Shown here: positions 1-6,193 of the stretch, piece after piece
Layout of the letters: every line of letters starts with the position of its first letter
Numbering within the stretch: position 1 is the stretch's first letter
Origin: an uncultured archaeon
GTDB lineage: Archaea; Korarchaeota; Korarchaeia; Korarchaeales; Korarchaeaceae
Assembly: GCA_938073845.1 (NCBI GenBank)
Contig: CALJEO010000085.1
Span: 1 to 11,044, forward strand
DNA length: 11,044 nucleotides
Direction: 5' to 3'
Made by a program: the position numbers and the translations under genes
Notes under the pieces: generated by a model
What the model was told of the DNA's origin: nothing
Seen by the model: only the letters and a program-made list of their open reading frames with translations
Database searches by the model: none

Positions 1-654
1 AATAAGCCCCATAGACCGATACCATCTGGCAAGATATCCAGGGGAGAGGCCCTGTCCCTCTACTTGATCTTTTCCCTAGCTGGAGTGTCTCTGAGTTTTC
101 TACTAGGTCCACTGGAGCTCCTCATAGCATCCGCTTTCTCATTAGCGTGGTACATCTACGCCAGGTGGTTGAAGAGGACTGGAGCGCCTGGAAACGTTAT
201 TGTGAGCTTAGGGGTTGCCTTCACCCTAATATTCGGGTCAATAGCATCGGGAAACCTCTCAATGAAGGTTATCTTTTTCTCATCAATAGCCTTCACCTCT
301 AACCTCGCTAGGGAGTTTGTGAAGACCGTTGAAGATCTACCTGGAGACAGTGTTCACGGCATTAGGACCATAGCAGTGAGGATGGGCGTTAGGAGGACAG
401 GAGCCCTTACATCAGTGGTACTCTCATCTGTGGTGATCCTCACGCTGCTGCCCGTACTCGAGAGGCTCGTGGGGCTACCCTACCTCCTGTTCTCCGTAGC
501 CCTATCTCTGCCTCTGGTGATCCTAGCGATGCTCAAGTGTCTCCAGCATAATCTCGCGGAGATTGCGAGGAGCGTGAGCAGTTTGATAAAAGTATCGATG
601 TTCCTAGGACTCCTTGGGATGCTCATGGATCCCATCGCAATGGTGCGAGAGTGA
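1..654 (+). CDS. UbiA-family prenyltransferase, probably digeranylgeranylglyceryl phosphate synthase (5'-truncated by window)
   Basis: The reading frame is open from base 1, so the gene starts upstream; 217 residues are visible. Members of this family are usually about 280 residues, so roughly the first quarter is missing. The first visible residues, NKPHRPIPSG, are the conserved stretch that directly follows the first Asp-rich motif of UbiA enzymes. The second Asp-rich motif lies near residues 107-120 (REFVKTVEDLPGD, with D112 and D116), followed by GIRTIAVRMG, the usual arrangement in archaeal DGGGP synthases. Several hydrophobic helices fill the rest, so it is an integral membrane protein. 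In archaea this enzyme adds the second geranylgeranyl chain to geranylgeranylglyceryl phosphate in ether-lipid synthesis. Another UbiA substrate cannot be excluded. An internal TTG at 64 is not the true start because conserved motif residues precede it. The gene converges on the CBS operon 14 bases away. Confidence 0.85.
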   Translation, partial: NKPHRPIPSGKISRGEALSLYLIFSLAGVSLSFLLGPLELLIASAFSLAWYIYARWLKRTGAPGNVIVSLGVAFTLIFGSIASGNLSMKVIFFSSIAFTSNLAREFVKTVEDLPGDSVHGIRTIAVRMGVRRTGALTSVVLSSVVILTLLPVLERLVGLPYLLFSVALSLPLVILAMLKCLQHNLAEIARSVSSLIKVSMFLGLLGMLMDPIAMVRE

Positions 655-668
655 AGCCCTCGACGGAT

Positions 669-1460
669 TCACAGGAGGAGTCTTAGGAGACTCCTTCTCT
701 CGATAACCCCCAATACCCTCCCACCGGCATCCGTAACAGGCAGGGCCGGCAGGCCGGTGCTCAGAAGGGCTGCTCTCGCGGATCTCATGTCATCGTTCAC
801 GGAGAGACTAGGGGGCGTTTCCATCATCACGTCCTCCACTATGACCCTCCTAGCCACATCATCCATGTAGGTGGTATCTACCCTATCCCTTATCTCGAAG
901 AAGGCTTTTGCTAGTATCATCTCGGTTAGCAGACCAACGAGCCTCCCTGAATCCACTGCCGGTAGTATTCTAGCCCCTCTCTCGAGCATTATCGATCTGG
1001 CGTGGACTATTCTCTCATTGGGCATTATCTTGGGATGATCCCTCCTCATCAGGGTTGAGGGGTCATCGTGGAGATCCGCGTGTCTCAGGAAATCGCTCTC
1101 GGTCACCAAGCCAACTAACTTCCCGTTATTCAGCACCGGAAGAGCACCTATCCCCCTATCCAGCATGAGCCTGATCGATTCCACAGCACCAACATCGGGT
1201 TCCACAGTGATTGGGGGCTCGGTCATCAGAGCGCTGACGTATATCCTCCTGGCAGGGATCCTCTCGAAACGAGAGGATCCTAAGCCGTCCATGAGGTCCC
1301 TCGTGCTGAGAACTCCGATGAGCCTACCAGCTGAGGTTACAGGGAGGTGGCTTATCTTGTTCCTCTCCATCAGGTCCAGCGCCCTGACCACGGGCTCATC
1401 CTTATCTATCGTCACGAGATCCCTCACCATCAATTCGGAGATCCTCATGTTACGAAGCAC
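669..1460 (-). CDS. Four-CBS-domain protein (last gene of the rqcH-CBS operon)
   Basis: The 263-residue protein consists almost wholly of four CBS domains: about 7-61, 75-128, 138-188 and 208-263. It has no catalytic or DNA-binding domain and no membrane segment. CBS pairs (Bateman modules) usually bind AMP, ATP or other adenosyl ligands and act as energy or metabolite sensors. The first two domains keep the nucleotide-ribose motif (LSTRD and VTESD). The last two do not (LLTEMIL and VIERRSL), so only the first module looks ready to bind a nucleotide. The start is given as GTG at 1460, which has a purine-rich GAGG stretch a suitable distance upstream and overlaps the previous gene by 11 bases. 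ATG at 1448, just after the upstream stop codon, is an equally reasonable coupled start and gives MRISELM. Target and ligand are unknown. It is probably a diverged sister of the gene just upstream. Confidence 0.85.
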   Translation of the reverse strand: MLRNMRISELMVRDLVTIDKDEPVVRALDLMERNKISHLPVTSAGRLIGVLSTRDLMDGLGSSRFERIPARRIYVSALMTEPPITVEPDVGAVESIRLMLDRGIGALPVLNNGKLVGLVTESDFLRHADLHDDPSTLMRRDHPKIMPNERIVHARSIMLERGARILPAVDSGRLVGLLTEMILAKAFFEIRDRVDTTYMDDVARRVIVEDVMMETPPSLSVNDDMRSARAALLSTGLPALPVTDAGGRVLGVIERRSLLRLLL

Positions 1461-2277
1461 GCGAAACCCCCCTCACTATCTCCTTCTTATCGACAACTCC
1501 CAGGAGCCTCTCCCCATCGAAAACGGGTACAGCGGGGAGACCCCACTCCAGCATGAACCTAGCGGCCTTGCTGGCATCATCCTCAGGCGTCACCTTGATC
1601 CTCAACTCCCTCATGATGCTGCTCACGCTCTTGACCTTTGTACCCAGGACGAGCCTCCTCCCGGACTTAGAGGGTATGAGGACGTACCTCTTCGCCAGCT
1701 CCGGGACCCAGAGGGCCAACTCTCCCTCCGACAGTATGCCCTCATATCTCCCATCGGGCCCGGATATCAGCACCACCCTATGGCCAAGGGAGACTATCCT
1801 GGCCACCTTCTTGATATTTGTATCGTGCCTAACGACCCCGTATCTCCTGCTCACTAGGTCACCGGCCCTGTAAACCCCCCTCATGTTCTCCTCAAAGAAC
1901 TTAGTCACGTCCGTTTCCGAGAGAATCCCAACAAGCTCAGAGTCCCTTAATACGGGCAGACCACCTATACCCCTCTCACTCATGACCCTGGCTACTGAAA
2001 AGATCGATTCCTCAGGGCCCGTGACCACAGGATCCCTCGTCATGAATCTACCCACTAAAGAGTTCTCTGGATCCCTCCACCTCCAAGGTGCGCCTCTCCT
2101 GGCTAGCGCCTTAGCGATATCCGTAGCTGTTATCACACCTACCAACCTCTTCCCCTCAACGACCACAAGCCTCCTTACCCTTCTCTCGAGCATCAGGTTT
2201 CTCGCCTTTCCTAAAGTATCCGAGGGCAGGACGGTGGCTACATCTCGTGTCATGTAGTCGCTCACCTTAACTCTCAA
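1450..2277 (-). CDS. Four-CBS-domain protein (third gene of the rqcH-CBS operon)
   Basis: This 275-residue protein has four CBS domains at about residues 4-58, 75-128, 138-190 and 217-270, and nothing else recognisable. Domains 1 and 2 carry the ribose-binding pattern (ITATD and LSETD). Domains 3 and 4 have lost the aspartate (LSEGE and VDKKE), the same asymmetry as in the next gene. The start is TTG at 2277: it lies 13 bases after the previous stop, has a GGGGGTG Shine-Dalgarno-like stretch upstream, and the next Met is already inside the first CBS domain (MTRD). An adenosine-nucleotide sensor role is inferred from the family. The partner protein is not known, and the operon suggests a link to RqcH or the ribosome only by association. 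Confidence 0.87.
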   Translation of the reverse strand: MRVKVSDYMTRDVATVLPSDTLGKARNLMLERRVRRLVVVEGKRLVGVITATDIAKALARRGAPWRWRDPENSLVGRFMTRDPVVTGPEESIFSVARVMSERGIGGLPVLRDSELVGILSETDVTKFFEENMRGVYRAGDLVSRRYGVVRHDTNIKKVARIVSLGHRVVLISGPDGRYEGILSEGELALWVPELAKRYVLIPSKSGRRLVLGTKVKSVSSIMRELRIKVTPEDDASKAARFMLEWGLPAVPVFDGERLLGVVDKKEIVRGVSRAS

Positions 2278-2290
2278 CCCAGCACCCCCT

Positions 2291-2785
2291 TCAAACGAGC
2301 CCCCACTTCACCCTGGACTGAGCGATCCTCAGTTCCTGCAGCAAGAGGAACCATATGTGCGGGGCTATCCTCAGTATATCCCTGGAGGAGACTATCCCGA
2401 CCACCTTTCCATCGTAATTCACGACTATGAGTCTCCTTATGTTGTTCTCTATCATCACTCTAGCGGCCTCATCTATATCAGCGTTGTCCCTTATCGTTAT
2501 GGGATCATCTGTCATTATCTCGGATATCCTTACCTCCTCCGGTCTCCTCCCATCCTCCATAGCGATGTACCTGGTTATGAGGTCCCTCTCGGTCACTATT
2601 CCCCTCAGCTTGCCCTCCTCCATAACGACGATCGAGCCTATGTTGTTCTCCTTCATGAGTTTAGCAGCTTCGTAGACCGTTCCCTCGGGCTTCATTGTAA
2701 CTATGTTCCTGTTCATTATCTCAGATACCTTCATCCTTATCCTTAGCTCCTCCCTCTCGGGTATCAGCGACCACATCACCATCAC
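2291..2785 (-). CDS. Two-CBS-domain protein (second gene of the rqcH-CBS operon)
   Basis: The 164-residue protein forms a single Bateman module: CBS 1 at about residues 18-72 and CBS 2 at about 85-140. Both domains keep the full nucleotide-binding signature (IVTERD and IVSSRD), so this looks like the best-preserved nucleotide binder of the three CBS proteins here. The gene overlaps the rqcH stop in a GTGA arrangement (GTG at 2785, TGA at 2784-2782), which implies translational coupling. In-frame ATG codons at 2782 and 2776 are alternative starts, and the CBS fold proper begins at MKVSEIM further in. A short C-terminal tail (HIWFLLLQELRIAQSRVKWG) follows the second domain; it is amphipathic or hydrophobic and could be a partner-binding helix. 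The function is a ligand-sensing regulator by family, with unknown target. Confidence 0.88.
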   Translation of the reverse strand: MMVMWSLIPEREELRIRMKVSEIMNRNIVTMKPEGTVYEAAKLMKENNIGSIVVMEEGKLRGIVTERDLITRYIAMEDGRRPEEVRISEIMTDDPITIRDNADIDEAARVMIENNIRRLIVVNYDGKVVGIVSSRDILRIAPHIWFLLLQELRIAQSRVKWGLV

Positions 2786-4683
2786 TCCTCTAACTCCACT
2801 CCTCCGGGGGGCATCGACCTCATTATCCCGTCCACCGTTAACTCATCGGCCGGGGGTTCTGGGAATCCACCTATTTTAACGTTTCGTTCCAAACACGTGA
2901 TCAGTTTATTTTTTATCCTTAATGAGGCCTCCTCCTTGCTCATAGAGCCGGGTCTTATCCTCACTGAGCAGATGAAGGGAGCATCCGGTGGAGCGGCTGT
3001 GAGCTTCAAGCCGTCAGGGGTCTCTTGGAAACCGACAGCAAGCCCAAGCTTAACTCTCAAGTAGTTCCTCCTTCCGGTTATGTAGAAGCCTCCCTTGGGT
3101 AGGTACATCCCCGGAGGGGCGTGCTTCGAGACCTGATCTCCCCCAACATAGTAGACATCTGCGTAGGAGAACCTCTCCCTCCAGGCCCTTGAGAAAGACG
3201 CTGCAGCTATAGCTGCCTGCTCTATCGACTTATTGTCAGGTTCAGCGCCGCCCGTCTTCAGGACAACGGCTGCCCCTCCCGGCATGTCGATGTGGAAGAA
3301 GAGGTCCTTCTCCTCCATGTACCTGTCTACTATCTCGGAGTTGGTCCGGGCATCCCTGCCGCACAGCACCAGCAGCTTTGAGGAGGTATAGAACCACCTG
3401 AACTTCTCATACCACCTCATCCTCCTCCTGGGCCTAGGCTTCAGCTCGGAGAGTTCTCCCTCTCTTTGCGACCTTAAGGACCTCAGCCTCTCCTCTAACT
3501 GAGCTATCGCCTGACTCACCCTAGCTGCCTTTTCCTTCATCTTCTTAGCTTTGCTGTAGTAATCCGTAGCGTTCTCCGAGGCAGATCTCCTCAGATCTAG
3601 CTCGATTTCCTCTCCGCCCATCAGGATGATGATCTTACCGGACCTCCTATCCACGGACCTGATGCGATCAGAGGACCCCCCGGATCTCGCGATCCTTAGG
3701 ACCTCCTCGGTCTCGTGGAGATTCGATATCAGGAGATCTCCGAATCTCTTAAGACGCTCATAAGATTCCTCATATTCTCTCTTAAGGGATAACTGCCTCC
3801 CTATCTCCTTCTCCAAGGAGACGATCCTCCTGTCCTCGGAGAAGGACATCTTAGATGTGTAATAAGTCTCGACGGCATCCGAAAAGGTTTCAGTGCTCAA
3901 TCTCTCAAAAGCCAAGCGCGTCAATGGGAAAGCTGAGTAATCAACAACCCTCCCGTTTTCTACGTAAACAGTCGGCTCTGTTTCCCTGCTCAGGAACTCT
4001 GATATCAAGCGAGCTACCGCCTCAACACCGACTTCGGATAGCCTGGAATCGGCCCCAGCCCCTATCATCGAAAGGGCCTCATCTAGGTAAGGTGGGCCTA
4101 ACCCGAAGGAGATCATCACCTTAGAAAGCTTTTCATCAGCGGAAAGCTCCTCTCTGACTGCTTTAGACACTCTGTCCTCAGATAAGGATTCTAAAACGAG
4201 TCCCCTGGTGGGTGGTGGCTTATAAGGGGCTCCGATCCTTATCTCCCTGTCCCTATACACGGCTTTCCGTAAAGCGGCCACTATATCATCGCCTGAGAGC
4301 AGTATCACGTTCCCGCCACCGAAAAGTTCTATTATAAGCCTCAGGTTTTCCCTAGAGAACTCCAGAAAGAGGATCCTCTCTGTACCCACCTGATGAACCC
4401 TCTCTATCCTAGCATTCTCCAAGCGCTTCCTTAGGGCCATCGCGAACGGAGATGGGGTTTGGGGCTTGCTCCATTTGAGCTTCGTTAGGAAGATCGCACC
4501 CCTAGCATCTATTATCAACTCCCTCCTCCCTTCCCTCTCGGGATGAAATAGCAGGGAGAGTGTATTCTCATCGATGCTGTAGACCCTCTTCAAGAAACTT
4601 CCCTCGATGGATCTCAGTTCCTTAGTCATATGAAGCAGGTCCAAGCCAGTCATGACCCTCGTCTTTCCTTCCTGGGGTGGCAT
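2782..4683 (-). CDS. rqcH: NEMF/Rqc2/RqcH-family ribosome quality-control protein (NFACT)
   Basis: The 633-residue protein has the NFACT layout: NFACT-N at about 11-255 (TGLDLLHMTKEL, then FGGGNVILL near 121-129), helical coiled-coil segments near 285-335 and 370-412, and NFACT-R at about 424-545 (YMEEKDLFFHIDMPGGAAVV, then GGDQVSKHAPPGMYL). Family members bind obstructed large ribosomal subunits carrying peptidyl-tRNA and recruit tRNA for C-terminal tailing (Rqc2 in yeast, RqcH in Bacillus). Of the residues known to matter there, Asp of LD is present (D15). The Asp-Arg pair appears as Glu-Arg (E102-R103), and the usual SGEYL reads PGMYL. The length is near that of archaeal homologues, and no extended NFACT-C is evident. 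ATG at 4683 lies about 25 bases from the TATA-like box, which supports a leaderless start; M11 (4653) is the alternative. The three CBS genes follow in the same operon. Confidence 0.93.
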   Translation of the reverse strand: MPPQEGKTRVMTGLDLLHMTKELRSIEGSFLKRVYSIDENTLSLLFHPEREGRRELIIDARGAIFLTKLKWSKPQTPSPFAMALRKRLENARIERVHQVGTERILFLEFSRENLRLIIELFGGGNVILLSGDDIVAALRKAVYRDREIRIGAPYKPPPTRGLVLESLSEDRVSKAVREELSADEKLSKVMISFGLGPPYLDEALSMIGAGADSRLSEVGVEAVARLISEFLSRETEPTVYVENGRVVDYSAFPLTRLAFERLSTETFSDAVETYYTSKMSFSEDRRIVSLEKEIGRQLSLKREYEESYERLKRFGDLLISNLHETEEVLRIARSGGSSDRIRSVDRRSGKIIILMGGEEIELDLRRSASENATDYYSKAKKMKEKAARVSQAIAQLEERLRSLRSQREGELSELKPRPRRRMRWYEKFRWFYTSSKLLVLCGRDARTNSEIVDRYMEEKDLFFHIDMPGGAAVVLKTGGAEPDNKSIEQAAIAAASFSRAWRERFSYADVYYVGGDQVSKHAPPGMYLPKGGFYITGRRNYLRVKLGLAVGFQETPDGLKLTAAPPDAPFICSVRIRPGSMSKEEASLRIKNKLITCLERNVKIGGFPEPPADELTVDGIMRSMPPGGVELEE

Positions 4684-4702
4684 CGGGTATTCCCACTCAC
4701 AT

Positions 4703-4712
4703 TAATATTATA
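4703..4712. promoter_or_regulatory. Shared palindromic TATA-like box of a divergent, probably leaderless promoter
   Basis: The only AT-rich tract in the 47 bases between the two divergent ATGs contains the perfect palindrome TAATATTA (4703-4710), extended to TATAATATTA when read on the minus strand. Its centre is about 24-25 bases from the ATG of rqcH (4683, minus) and about 24-25 bases from the ATG of the membrane-protein gene (4731, plus). That is the usual archaeal TATA-to-start distance. Neither ATG has a convincing Shine-Dalgarno, which agrees with leaderless transcripts on both sides. Purine-rich BRE elements are weak. The promoter role is inferred from spacing and composition. Confidence 0.6.
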
Positions 4713-4730
4713 CTCACGGCGGACCGACCG

Positions 4731-5600
4731 ATGAGACCCAAGTACAGAGTTTATGGCTTCAGATTGCTGACCTCATCCCTAGTGGGGATCCTGAACGGGT
4801 TGCTGAGGGTGGAACCCTCCATAGGGATCCTCACCTTCATTCTCGCCTACTTCCTAGTCACTCCTCTGTCCCTGATGATATGGAGAGGGGAGCTTAAGGA
4901 GATCGGGCTGATGGAGCTCTACAAAGAGGCCATAGGGACTTCTTTACTGGCCTTGATCCTGACATGGTCGCTTTCAATGAACCTCACCGGTTACGGTGTG
5001 GTGATATATGTCGTTAAGGCCAACGGCAGCGGGATATATCCTATAGAGACGTTGGATGGGAGGAAGCTTCCTCCCGGCAATGGGGAGCTCTTCGGTTACT
5101 ATGCAGTCAACCTAACGCTCTCCAACGGTGTGGTGAATCGGGTCAGGATCGGCGCTTGCTTGGAGAGGGGAGAAAAAACCTCGCTGATGATGGGAAACTA
5201 TGAGCTGACGTTCAGAGGGGATGAGCTCACGTTGAGGACCCATCTGAATCTCTCCAACGGTGAGGACAGGGAGTTCCTGAGGAAGATGTTCGGAAACCTC
5301 ACCCTCTATAGGAACGGGACCTTAGCTCTGGGAAACCTGAGCCTATCCCTGAACACTGTGAAGGAGGTGAAGCTGGGCTTATTCAACTTATCCCTAGCCT
5401 ATCAGAGGTTTCCCTTGCTGAGCCTAGAGCTGAGAGCTTCCCTCGAACATCAAAGGGAGTTTCCGGTGAACCTTTTCCTGAGCGGGGTTACGGATAGAGA
5501 CTCCCAGCTGTGCGTCTTCGATGCCAAGGACATCAAGGTGGGAAGGAGGAGCTTTAACGTAAGGGATAGGCATTACGTGGTGATCATCACAGAGGGATGA
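4731..5600 (+). CDS. EMC6-like three-helix membrane protein with a sequon-rich extracytoplasmic domain (hypothetical)
   Basis: The 289-residue protein has three hydrophobic segments at about residues 10-26, 29-50 and 67-95, then a soluble, beta-rich-looking region of about 190 residues. The first 95 residues resemble the EMC6/Rab5-interacting fold. A Ser-Gly-rich first helix with GILNGLL is followed by a second helix, a charged loop, and ELYKEAIGTSLLALILTWSL leading into the last helix, much like human EMC6. EMC6 is a subunit of the ER membrane-protein insertase, and archaeal relatives are known. The C-terminal region holds seven N-X-S/T sequons (N98, N127, N173, N189, N195, N202, N219) and two cysteines (C143, C261), so it is probably outside the cell and perhaps glycosylated. 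The family call is by eye and moderate. The ATG at 4731 is preferred to an upstream GTG (4677) because the TATA-like box lies between them. Archease follows after three bases. Confidence 0.7.
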   Translation: MRPKYRVYGFRLLTSSLVGILNGLLRVEPSIGILTFILAYFLVTPLSLMIWRGELKEIGLMELYKEAIGTSLLALILTWSLSMNLTGYGVVIYVVKANGSGIYPIETLDGRKLPPGNGELFGYYAVNLTLSNGVVNRVRIGACLERGEKTSLMMGNYELTFRGDELTLRTHLNLSNGEDREFLRKMFGNLTLYRNGTLALGNLSLSLNTVKEVKLGLFNLSLAYQRFPLLSLELRASLEHQREFPVNLFLSGVTDRDSQLCVFDAKDIKVGRRSFNVRDRHYVVIITEG

Positions 5601-5603
5601 GCG

Positions 5604-6017
5604 ATGGGGAGGAAGTTCTTGGACCTAGAAGCTGATGTAGGTTTTGAGGTGTGGTCAGAGGACCTGAACTCCCTCTTCGAGGAAGCTGCGTTAGCTATGT
5701 ACGAGGTAATGGTGGATGTGGGGAGGGTGGATCCTAAGGTAGGGAGAAACATAGAGGTGAGCGCACCGGATCTGGAGATGCTCCTCCATCACTGGCTTTC
5801 CGAACTGCTCTTCATCACGGAAGTGGAGAAGCTGGTCTTCTCGAGGTTCAAGGTCTCAGTAGCGGATCAGGGCCACCTGCGTGGGGAGGCCTTGGGTGAC
5901 TTCATAGACCCTGAGAAGCACGACCCTAGGACCGAGGTGAAGGCTGTCACCTACCACAGACTGAGTGTCTTCAGGGAAGATGGTCTCTGGAGGTGCACCG
6001 TGGTGCTCGATATATGA
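5604..6017 (+). CDS. Archease (activator of the RtcB tRNA-splicing ligase)
   Basis: The protein has 137 residues, the normal archease length. Recognisable family elements are ADVGFEVWSEDLNSLFEEAA at the N-terminus, LLHHWLSELLFITE (60-73), GEALGDFIDPEKHDP (94-108), EVKAVTYHRLSV (111-122) and the terminal VVLDI. D11 and D136 match the acidic residues that bind metal in characterised archeases. Archease helps RtcB form the guanylate-histidine intermediate and turn over, so it acts in tRNA splicing and RNA repair. RtcB itself is not in this window. One oddity is that the usual DHTAD start motif reads DLEAD, so the His is lost. The ATG lies three bases after the preceding stop with a GAGGG site (5593-5597) upstream, so the two genes form an operon. 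A run of five T follows the stop. Confidence 0.93.
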   Translation: MGRKFLDLEADVGFEVWSEDLNSLFEEAALAMYEVMVDVGRVDPKVGRNIEVSAPDLEMLLHHWLSELLFITEVEKLVFSRFKVSVADQGHLRGEALGDFIDPEKHDPRTEVKAVTYHRLSVFREDGLWRCTVVLDI

Positions 6018-6018
6018 G

Positions 6019-6030
6019 TTTTTAAAAAAG
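6019..6030 (+). promoter_or_regulatory. TATA-like element or T-rich terminator just after archease
   Basis: The stretch TTTTTAAAAAAG begins directly after the archease stop. The T run could end the archease transcript. Read as a TATA box, its centre is about 25 bases upstream of an ATG at 6050 that opens only a 12-codon frame (6050-6088), and 165-170 bases upstream of uL3. Which role applies cannot be decided from sequence. Confidence 0.3.
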
Positions 6031-6140
6031 GTAAGTGATAGCGGGCCCTATGCCCCCAACTACGTCCCTGAGGGAACCGGGAGATTAAATACGCTCACCT
6101 AGCATGGACTCGCTAAGGCTACCGAACGCAACGGATGTGA

Positions 6141-6152
6141 AACTTTAATAAA
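6141..6152 (+). promoter_or_regulatory. Promoter (BRE plus TATA box) of the ribosomal-protein operon
   Basis: TTTAATAA (6144-6151) is preceded by GTGAAAC, giving a good archaeal BRE-TATA pair. A start site about 25 bases downstream, near 6173, would leave a leader of roughly 20 bases. That leader contains the GAGGTG Shine-Dalgarno (6183-6188) five bases before the uL3 ATG. The call rests on motif and spacing. Confidence 0.65.
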
Positions 6153-6193
6153 CTGGGGGTGTGTCTTCCCTCTGATCGGAAAGAGGTGCCGTT

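Noticed and set aside
655..668. Terminator between the convergent UbiA and CBS genes
   Set aside because: The 14 bases contain neither a T run nor an inverted repeat.
1165..1857. 230-residue open frame on the plus strand across both four-CBS genes
   Set aside because: It lies fully antisense to two clear CBS genes. Its translation shows no domain, helix pattern or start site, and reads like the shadow of codon bias on the other strand.
4677..4730. Upstream GTG start for the EMC6-like protein
   Set aside because: The added 18 residues cross the presumed TATA box and overlap the rqcH start. They are not needed by the membrane domain, and the ATG at 4731 fits the promoter spacing.
6104..6148. 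14-codon ATG frame upstream of uL3
   Set aside because: It is short, with no ribosome site, and the nearby AT box (6083-6090) is only about 17 bases away, too close for a leaderless start.
6035..6175. Possible C/D-box guide RNA in the gap before uL3 (GTGATAG as box C, CTGA near 6068 and 6172)
   Set aside because: The C-like box has two mismatches and the distances to the CTGA elements do not match archaeal C/D spacing. No guide could be supported.
6169..6188. Hairpin CCTCT/AGAGG that would hide the uL3 Shine-Dalgarno
   Set aside because: The stem is only five base pairs with an eight-base loop. The promoter spacing places the transcript start near 6173, inside the 5' arm, so the hairpin probably cannot form in the mRNA.
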